Origin: Lachnospiraceae bacterium
GTDB lineage: Bacteria > Bacillota_A > Clostridia > Lachnospirales > Lachnospiraceae
Assembly: GCA_017634255.1 (NCBI GenBank)
Contig: JAGBNT010000001.1
Span: 1 to 20,850, forward strand
Reading direction: 5' to 3'
DNA length: 20,850 nucleotides
Positions within the stretch are counted from its first letter, which is position 1. Each line of letters opens with the position of its first letter. Shown piece by piece: positions 15,742-20,850 of the stretch. The notes under the pieces are model-generated. The model was not told where the DNA came from, did not search any database, and saw only the letters and a list, made by a program, of their open reading frames with translations. The position numbers and the translations under genes were made by a program.

Positions 15742-16688
15742 TGTGGAGATATATAGTTAAAAGGCTGCTCATAGCCCTCATAGTGCTCTTCGGGATAACG
15801 GTCATAGATTTCGGGATCATGACGCTGGCTGGAAATCCAATAGAGATATTGCGCGGAGGTCCAAGGGTATCCAAGGAGATGCTTGCCATAAGGGCGCAGA
15901 ATATGGGGCTGGACCAGCCTGTGCCGGTGCAGTATATAAACTGGCTCAAGGCTACAGTAAAGGGGGATTTCGGCTATTCCTACAAAAATTACCAGCCGGT
16001 CTCTGAGATGATAGGCTCCCACCTGGGTCCGACCCTTGTGCTTATGGGAAGCGCGCTCATCCTTTCGCTGATAATAGCCTCTGCCGCCGGAATATACAGT
16101 GCGGTGCACCAAAATACGCCCGGAGATTATGCGATAGTATTCTTTGCATTTCTAGGGCAGTCCATACCCGGATTCCTTTTGGCGATGATACTTATTTATA
16201 TATTTACCGTAAGGCTGGGACTGCTGCCATCCAGCGGGGCATGGACCCTCGGAGCGGAGGGCAGGGGGATTGAATTTAAGTATTTGATAATGCCTATGAT
16301 AGTCTTAGCCTTTGAGATGAGCGGCAGGAATATAAGGTATATCCGTTCCTCTGTGCTCGAGATATTGAGCAAGGACTATTTAAGAACAGCCAGGGCCAAG
16401 GGAATAGGGAGATTTAAGGTCATATACAGGCATGCCTTGAGAAATGCCCTGATACCCATTGTAACAGTTATAGGAATGGAGCTGCCCGGACTATTCGGCG
16501 GGGCGGTGATCGTCGAAGAGGTGTTTTCCTGGCCGGGGCTGGGGCTCATGACCATGAATGCCATCCTCGCCCGGGACTACCCGGTGATAATGGCGATGTG
16601 CCTTCTGTCCGCGGTGGTTGTCCTTTTTGGAAACCTTATTGTAGATATAGTCTATGCCTTTGTAGATCCGACCGTGAGGTTTGAGTAG
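15741..16688 (+). CDS. ABC transporter permease, DppB/OppB type
   Basis: The first membrane subunit of the importer, 315 residues with six predicted helices. The N-terminal signature [20 protein letters not shown] and the motif MGLDQPVPVQYINWL (54-68) are typical of DppB. The cytoplasmic coupling loop (EAA motif) is YLRTARAKGIGRFKVIYRHA, followed by LRNALIPIVTVIG. Translation starts at an ATG overlapping the previous stop, with a near-perfect AAGGAGG seven bases upstream. The second permease gene begins at its 3' end. Confidence 0.95.
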   Translation: MWRYIVKRLLIALIVLFGITVIDFGIMTLAGNPIEILRGGPRVSKEMLAIRAQNMGLDQPVPVQYINWLKATVKGDFGYSYKNYQPVSEMIGSHLGPTLVLMGSALILSLIIASAAGIYSAVHQNTPGDYAIVFFAFLGQSIPGFLLAMILIYIFTVRLGLLPSSGAWTLGAEGRGIEFKYLIMPMIVLAFEMSGRNIRYIRSSVLEILSKDYLRTARAKGIGRFKVIYRHALRNALIPIVTVIGMELPGLFGGAVIVEEVFSWPGLGLMTMNAILARDYPVIMAMCLLSAVVVLFGNLIVDIVYAFVDPTVRFE

Positions 16689-16690
16689 GA
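16687..16690 (+). promoter_or_regulatory. Ribosome binding site that decides the DppC-type start
   Basis: AGGA, overlapping the stop codon of the first permease, lies five bases before ATG at 16696. The alternative in-frame TTG at 16681 has GAGG only one base upstream, too close for normal initiation, so 16696 is preferred. Confidence 0.65.
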
Positions 16691-16695
16691 ATAAG

Positions 16696-17547
16696 ATGCA
16701 CGAAAGTTATCTGGGGTCTGTAATCAGACGTTTTAAATATCATAAGGCAGGGGTGGTAAGCCTCGTGATCCTCACGCTTATCGTGCTGGCAGCTCTTCTT
16801 GCGCCCGTTATCGCGCCCTTCGACCCGAATGCGATAAACCCGGAATTTTCCGCGGCACCCTCGGCTAAGCACATACTTGGAACCGACCAGATAGGGCGGG
16901 ACCTTTTCAGCCGTCTGCTCTACGGGACCCGTGTCTCCCTTTTGGTGGGGTTCCTCTCAACGCTAATCGCCACCTTTATAGGCGTGCTTTTGGGGCTCAT
17001 CGCCGGGTATTTCGGCGGAGCAGCGGATATGATAATAATGCGCTGCACTGATATGGTGATGTCCTTTCCCTATATCCTTCTGATCTTAGTGGCAGGAGCT
17101 ATCTTTGAGCCGGGGATGTGGAATATAATCCTGATTTTAGGCTTTATAGACTGGCCGGGGATTGCGAGGCTTGTTCGGGGCAACGTACTTTCTATTAAGG
17201 AGAAGGATTTTGTACACGCCAGCCGGATAGGAGGTATGAGCAGGACCTATATACTTTTTTCAGACATACTTCCGAATACAGTGGCTCCGATTTTAGTCTT
17301 TGCCACCTCGGTAATGGCAATATCCATCCTGGATGAAGCAGCTCTAAGCTTTCTCGGTATGGGCGTTCAGCCACCGGCGGCAAGCCTCGGGAATATGCTT
17401 AACGGTGCCCAGTCCATAACGGTGCTGACGAAGCTGCCGTGGCTTTGGATAAGCCCGGGGGCGGTGATAGTGCTGCTCGTGGTCTGCGTGAACTTTATCG
17501 GAGACGCGCTGAGGGACGCCATCGACCCCAGTACGACGAAAAGCTAA
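16696..17547 (+). CDS. ABC transporter permease, DppC/OppC type
   Basis: The second membrane subunit, 283 residues from ATG 16696 (288 if the TTG at 16681 were used). It begins with a short cytoplasmic stretch (FKYHKAG), then a helix and the family's extracytoplasmic segment APFDPNAINPEF and HILGTDQIGRDLFSRLLYGTR, where the GTDxxGRD motif is diagnostic of DppC. Further helices follow, with the EAA coupling loop FVHASRIGGMSRTYILFSDI and LPNTVAPI. The C-terminus GDALRDAIDPST is standard. It is the last gene of the ten-gene block; the next gene has its own promoter within 40 bases of the stop. No intrinsic terminator is visible in between. Confidence 0.94.
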   Translation: MHESYLGSVIRRFKYHKAGVVSLVILTLIVLAALLAPVIAPFDPNAINPEFSAAPSAKHILGTDQIGRDLFSRLLYGTRVSLLVGFLSTLIATFIGVLLGLIAGYFGGAADMIIMRCTDMVMSFPYILLILVAGAIFEPGMWNIILILGFIDWPGIARLVRGNVLSIKEKDFVHASRIGGMSRTYILFSDILPNTVAPILVFATSVMAISILDEAALSFLGMGVQPPAASLGNMLNGAQSITVLTKLPWLWISPGAVIVLLVVCVNFIGDALRDAIDPSTTKS

Positions 17548-17585
17548 GGGATAGCCTATAAGTCCTCAGGAGATTTACATAACTC

Positions 17586-17614
17586 TTTACCGATACCCTA
17601 TTTCGTGATATACT
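17586..17614 (+). promoter_or_regulatory. Promoter of the GH3-ispF-cysE-cysS group
   Basis: TTTACC (17586-17591, four of six -35 consensus), a 17-base spacer, and TATACT (17609-17614, five of six -10 consensus) preceded by TGA, which makes an extended -10. The predicted transcript starts near 17621, about 35 bases before the GTG start at 17656. Confidence 0.75.
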
Positions 17615-17643
17615 ACCCGGATGAGTTACATATAGGTAGTATA

Positions 17644-17649
17644 AAGGAG
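17644..17649 (+). promoter_or_regulatory. Ribosome binding site that fixes a GTG start
   Basis: AAGGAG lies six bases before GTG at 17656. A longer in-frame reading from GTG 17605 has no ribosome binding site and would place its start codon inside the promoter, so 17656 is chosen. Confidence 0.85.
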
Positions 17650-17655
17650 TTTAGT

Positions 17656-19086
17656 GTGTCTGAGAGAGCCAGGAAGCACAAAAAAATAGTCAGGCAGCGA
17701 ACCATACTTGCCGTGACTGCGGTGCTTATCATTGGAACGCTGCTGATAGCGGGAATAATCTTTATCCCGAAGGCAGTGGACCATATAAAAGCCGGGATAG
17801 AGGAAAAAGAAGCTGCGGCTGCGGCTGAGGCTGCCGCGCAGGAGGCGGCTGAGGCAGCTAAAGAGGCTGCAGAGGAAGCGCCTCCCATAGTCGAGGAGCC
17901 CAGGGAAGAGATCGATGAGGAAGAGCTGAACAGCCGTGCGGAGGAGGTTTTAAATACCGAGCCTGTTCCGGAGGTCGATACCGGGATCCGGGATAAGATA
18001 AGCTCAATGACCGATGAGCAGAGGGTGGCACAGCTTTTTTGCATAACGCCGGAGGCTCTGACGGGTGTGGGCGAGGTCACGGCAGCGGGAGGAACCACCC
18101 AGGCCGCCCTTAGCGAAAACACCGTCGGGGGGCTGATATATCTGGCACAAAACATAGTCGATCCAAAGCAGCTTAAGGAGATGCTATACAATACACAGAC
18201 CTATGCCCTGTCGGCAAACGGTATTCCTCTCTTCCTGGCGGTGGACGAGGAGGGAGGAGAGGTTAACCGCGTAGCTTCAAACGCGGCTTTTAAGGACGAG
18301 CTTCCCGGGGAGGATGAAATATCCGTAACAAAGGAATTGAGCCCGGAGGGGCTTTATACCGTAGCGAATAATATAGGGAAATATCTGAAACAATACGGCT
18401 TTAATTTAGATCTGGCACCGGTGGCGGACATTGTCATTTCCGATAATTCAGTCATGGCGGAGCGCTCCTTCGGCAGCGAGGAGGGATACGTTACCGATAT
18501 GGCGGTAAATTTTTTATCGGGCTTAAAGGAAGCCGGGATTATCGCCTGCTACAAGCATTTTCCGGGCTTCGGGAGGGCTTCTGTCAATTCCGATTTTGAA
18601 GAGGTCTCAATAAACGCCATACCGGAGGAGCTAAAATCCATAGATATCAAGCCGTATGAGAGAGGGATGGAAAACGGTCTTAATATGATAATGGCTTCCA
18701 ATGCCATGTATCCGCTTATGGACGGGAGCTCGGTTCCCGCCTGTATGTCGAGGATCATAATAACGGATTACTTAAAGGGCGAGCTGGGCTATGACGGAGT
18801 GGTGATAACGGATGCCTTAAATGCCGCAGCCATATCAAAACGCTATGAGCCGGGAGAAGCGGCAGTGGCGGCGATAAATGCCGGCTGCGACCTGCTCCTC
18901 ATGCCCGAGGACTACGGTGCCGCCTCCAAGGCAGTGCTTGAGGCTTATAAAAACGGGGAGATCCCCAAGGAGAGGGTGGAGGATGCCCTGACGCGGATCC
19001 TTACTGTAAAGAAGGAGATGGATACGTCGTATCTAGAAGCGGGCGCGGAAACGGACAGCGAAGAGAATACGGAGGAAGCACCATGA
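17656..19086 (+). CDS. Membrane-anchored glycoside hydrolase family 3 protein (NagZ-like) with altered catalytic motif
   Basis: GH3 N-terminal-domain proteins of this type are beta-N-acetylhexosaminidases that act on wall muropeptides. This 476-residue product (GTG start) has a basic N-terminus, a membrane anchor (about 15-37), an Ala/Glu-rich, probably helical linker (about 45-90), and a GH3 barrel from about 110 to 460. Landmarks are [36 protein letters not shown] (300-306) and [12 protein letters not shown] with the likely nucleophile Asp386. NagZ enzymes normally read KHFPGHG and then Asp-Ser-His, whose His is the acid/base; here the segment is [12 protein letters not shown], so the His is replaced by Asp313 and the preceding Asp by Asn311. 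Activity may be lost or use another acid. It has no C-terminal GH3 domain. Its stop overlaps the ispF start by four bases (ATGA). Confidence 0.88.
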   Translation: MSERARKHKKIVRQRTILAVTAVLIIGTLLIAGIIFIPKAVDHIKAGIEEKEAAAAAEAAAQEAAEAAKEAAEEAPPIVEEPREEIDEEELNSRAEEVLNTEPVPEVDTGIRDKISSMTDEQRVAQLFCITPEALTGVGEVTAAGGTTQAALSENTVGGLIYLAQNIVDPKQLKEMLYNTQTYALSANGIPLFLAVDEEGGEVNRVASNAAFKDELPGEDEISVTKELSPEGLYTVANNIGKYLKQYGFNLDLAPVADIVISDNSVMAERSFGSEEGYVTDMAVNFLSGLKEAGIIACYKHFPGFGRASVNSDFEEVSINAIPEELKSIDIKPYERGMENGLNMIMASNAMYPLMDGSSVPACMSRIIITDYLKGELGYDGVVITDALNAAAISKRYEPGEAAVAAINAGCDLLLMPEDYGAASKAVLEAYKNGEIPKERVEDALTRILTVKKEMDTSYLEAGAETDSEENTEEAP

Positions 19087-19622
19087 GGGTTGGAACAGGC
19101 TATGACGTACACCGTCTGGTGGAGGGAAGGAAGCTTATCTTAGGCGGGGTGGACATTCCCTATGAAAGGGGCTTAGACGGTCATTCGGACGCGGACGTGC
19201 TCCTCCACGCCATAATGGACGCCCTCTTAGGGGCGGCGGCACTCGGAGATATCGGAAAGCATTTTCCCGATACCGACGAGGCGTACAGGGGAATATCCTC
19301 GATAGAGCTCTTAAAGAGGGTTCGGGATCTGGTTGCGGAACAGATGCTTTTTGTGGTAAATATAGACGCAACGATAATAGCGCAGGCGCCGAAGCTTCGC
19401 CCCTTTATAGATGAGATGGAAAAGAATATCGCGGAGGCGCTGGAGCTCGACCTGAACCAGATAAACGTAAAGGCTACAACGGAGGAGCATCTGGGCTTTA
19501 CGGGAGAGGGGCTCGGGATAAGCGCACAGGCTGTCTGTTCCCTAAGCTCGCCGGCGGAGTACAGCTTTAACGCCATGCCGGGCTCGTGTGAAGCGTGCCA
19601 GGGCTGCCCGGTAAAAAAATAG
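19083..19622 (+). CDS. ispF: 2-C-methyl-D-erythritol 2,4-cyclodiphosphate synthase with a Cys-rich tail
   Basis: Forms the cyclic diphosphate intermediate of the MEP isoprenoid pathway, releasing CMP; a cytoplasmic trimer with zinc and a divalent ion. All landmarks are present: GTGYDVHRL with zinc ligands Asp8 and His10, [11 protein letters not shown] with His42, [12 protein letters not shown] (54-65), and [21 protein letters not shown] (catalytic Thr132 or Thr133). The family is usually about 155-160 residues; this protein has 179. The extra C-terminus (about 157-179) ends in [11 protein letters not shown], a CxxCxxC pattern (Cys169, 172, 175) not part of the known fold. A GGAGG ribosome binding site lies seven bases before the ATG, which overlaps the stop of the GH3 gene. 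No ispD is adjacent. Confidence 0.96.
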   Translation: MRVGTGYDVHRLVEGRKLILGGVDIPYERGLDGHSDADVLLHAIMDALLGAAALGDIGKHFPDTDEAYRGISSIELLKRVRDLVAEQMLFVVNIDATIIAQAPKLRPFIDEMEKNIAEALELDLNQINVKATTEEHLGFTGEGLGISAQAVCSLSSPAEYSFNAMPGSCEACQGCPVKK

Positions 19623-19629
19623 AAAACAG

Positions 19630-20325
19630 ATGGGATTTTGGAAATTTTTTAAAGAAGAGGTGAAGGTCATACGTGACCGTGATCCCGCCATACATTCAGA
19701 CAGTGAGGTGCTTCTTTACTCCAGCTTTTGGGCTGTATTCTGGTACAGGATAGCCCACAGGCTCTACGAAAAAAAGCACTTCTTTTTGGCGCGCGCCATT
19801 TCCCAGCACGCCGTAAGGCGGACGGGGATAGAGATCCATCCCGGAGCCCGTATCGGCGAAGGCTTATTTATAGACCACGGGTCAGGAGTTATAATCGGAG
19901 AGACCACAGTTATAGGAAACAATGTGACCCTGTATCAGGGGGTGACCCTCGGAGGTACGGGAAAGGAGCAGGGAAAGCGCCATCCCACCATCGAGGACAA
20001 CGTTATGATCTCCACGGGAGCAAAGGTGCTGGGGAGCTTTACGATCGGAGCCAATTCCAAGATAGGAGCGGGTTCGGTGGTCTTAAAGCCGGTGCCGCCC
20101 AACTGCACGGTAGTCGGAGTGCCGGGGCGTATCGTAAAGAGGACGGACAATGCGGGGCTGCCCTGCGACGACCTGAACCAGACAGACCTGCCCGATCCCG
20201 TAAGAGACGATATAAACAGCTTAAAGCACGCGGATACGGAGATCACAAACCATATTATCGGGCTGGAGCTGGAGGTAAGGGAGCTTAAAAGAGAACTGGA
20301 AAGATGCAGACAGAAGGGCAGCTGA
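19630..20325 (+). CDS. cysE: Serine O-acetyltransferase
   Basis: Acetylates L-serine with acetyl-CoA to O-acetylserine, the first committed step of cysteine synthesis in the cytoplasm. The 231-residue product has a short N-terminal helical domain (about 1-65) and a left-handed beta-helix of hexapeptide repeats (about 67-170). The active-site segment is [13 protein letters not shown] (81-93) with His83, followed by [18 protein letters not shown] with His118. The short form is the EpsC type of Firmicutes. The tail (about 200-226) is charged and likely coiled coil ([21 protein letters not shown]). The ATG has a weak ribosome binding site; the gene lies seven bases after ispF and is probably read from the same transcript. 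cysS follows after 19 bases, pairing cysteine synthesis with cysteine charging. Confidence 0.95.
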   Translation: MGFWKFFKEEVKVIRDRDPAIHSDSEVLLYSSFWAVFWYRIAHRLYEKKHFFLARAISQHAVRRTGIEIHPGARIGEGLFIDHGSGVIIGETTVIGNNVTLYQGVTLGGTGKEQGKRHPTIEDNVMISTGAKVLGSFTIGANSKIGAGSVVLKPVPPNCTVVGVPGRIVKRTDNAGLPCDDLNQTDLPDPVRDDINSLKHADTEITNHIIGLELEVRELKRELERCRQKGS

Positions 20326-20344
20326 GGGCTGCGGGGAGAGGAAT

Positions 20345-20850
20345 ATGAAGATATTTAATACGTTATCGGGAATGAAGGAGGAATTTAAGCCCATAGAAGA
20401 GGGCAAGGTTTCGATGTATGTCTGTGGACCTACAGTCTATAACCTTATCCATATCGGAAACGCGAGACCCATGATAATCTTCGACACCTTCAGAAGATAC
20501 ATGACAAGCCGCGGCTATGATGTAAATTACGTGTCGAATTTTACCGACGTGGACGACAAGATAATAAAGGCAGCCAACGAGGAGGGAGTCGATTCGAAGG
20601 AGATCTCCGAGCGCTACATAAAGGAATGTAAAAAGGATATGCAGGGCTTGAATGTCATGGAGGCTACGACCCACCCCAAGGCTACGGAAGAAATCGACGG
20701 AATGATAGAGATGATCTCGACCCTGATAGAAAAGGGTTTTGCCTATGCCGCTCCCGACGGAACGGTCTATTTCAGGACGAAGAAATTCCGGGATTATGGA
20801 AAGCTTTCCCATAAGAATATGGACGACCTCGATTCCGCCTTTGGCAGGGA
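20345..20850 (+). CDS. cysS: Cysteinyl-tRNA synthetase, 5' part (runs off the window)
   Basis: A class I synthetase that loads cysteine onto tRNA-Cys. Only the first 168 complete codons are visible, without a stop. The reading frame starts [20 protein letters not shown] and contains [18 protein letters not shown]: Cys27 is the first zinc ligand for cysteine recognition and HIGN (36-39) is the class I HIGH-type ATP motif. Next come [20 protein letters not shown] and the catalytic-domain segment ending at the window edge; the full protein is normally about 460-470 residues. A GGGGAGAGGA ribosome binding site lies just before the ATG, in the 19-base gap after cysE. The cysE-cysS pair is widespread in Firmicutes. 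Confidence 0.95.
   Translation, partial: MKIFNTLSGMKEEFKPIEEGKVSMYVCGPTVYNLIHIGNARPMIIFDTFRRYMTSRGYDVNYVSNFTDVDDKIIKAANEEGVDSKEISERYIKECKKDMQGLNVMEATTHPKATEEIDGMIEMISTLIEKGFAYAAPDGTVYFRTKKFRDYGKLSHKNMDDLDSAFGR

Noticed and set aside
17548..17585. A terminator between the importer genes and the GH3 gene
   Set aside because: Only weak short pairings such as TCCT with AGGA exist, without a T run. Read-through into the GH3 gene cannot be excluded.
17605..17655. N-terminal 17-residue extension of the GH3 protein
   Set aside because: Its GTG has no ribosome binding site and lies inside the promoter. GTG 17656 has AAGGAG at good spacing.
17613..18191. A 192-codon minus-strand frame rich in Ser and Ala opposite the GH3 gene
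   Set aside because: The composition is the mirror of the Ala/Glu-rich linker codons of the GH3 gene. It is not a separate gene.
19728..20288. A 186-codon plus-strand frame overlapping cysE
   Set aside because: It is a frame-shifted reading of cysE, with a composition heavy in Arg and Gly and no domain.

Overview
The window is a gene-dense stretch of a Firmicutes chromosome, most likely from an anaerobic gut or rumen Lachnospiraceae-like clostridium. The support is a PPi-type phosphofructokinase, monoderm-style surface genes (YfhO family, MBOAT/SGNH pair, Amidase_3), an MEP-pathway ispF, an ispF-cysE-cysS order that echoes the Firmicutes ispD-ispF-gltX-cysE-cysS cluster, and frequent AGG and ATA codons in DNA of mid G+C content. 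The family assignment is inference; no rRNA or other strong marker is present. I saw no tRNA, rRNA, CRISPR array, insertion sequence or phage gene. No gap between genes exceeds 300 bases; the longest is the 183-base divergent region at 3691-3873.

Layout. (1) 5-2265, plus strand: PPi-dependent phosphofructokinase, then a secreted N-acetylmuramoyl-L-alanine amidase, closed by a long hairpin terminator (2276-2341). (2) 2347-3690, minus strand: citrate synthase, the only minus-strand gene, with a near-consensus promoter whose -35 element overlaps a tandem 8-bp repeat. (3) 3874-17547, plus strand: ten genes that are overlapping or separated by at most 49 bases. They are a dCache-HAMP-GGDEF diguanylate cyclase, an MBOAT O-acyltransferase, a membrane-anchored SGNH-like protein, a Cof-type HAD phosphatase, a YfhO-family membrane protein, and a complete Dpp/Opp-type peptide ABC importer in the order binding protein, ATPase, ATPase, permease, permease. 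(4) 17586-20850, plus strand: a strong promoter, then a membrane-anchored GH3 protein, ispF with a cysteine-rich tail, cysE, and the start of cysS, which runs off the window.

How the genes may work together. MBOAT, SGNH and YfhO proteins act on extracytoplasmic glycans in known systems, so the middle of the block looks like a surface-polysaccharide acylation and glycosylation module. It is headed by a sensor that makes c-di-GMP and followed without a visible break by a peptide importer. The amidase and the GH3 protein add a cell-wall flavour on either side. The last cluster combines isoprenoid precursor synthesis with cysteine synthesis and cysteine charging. The regulatory link from c-di-GMP to the surface module, and the link from that module to the importer, rest on gene order only.

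The most unusual items are the GH3 protein that lacks the usual His of its Asp-Ser-His motif, the CxxCxxC tail on IspF, the repeat over the citrate synthase promoter, and the c-di-GMP/glycan/peptide-import gene block.
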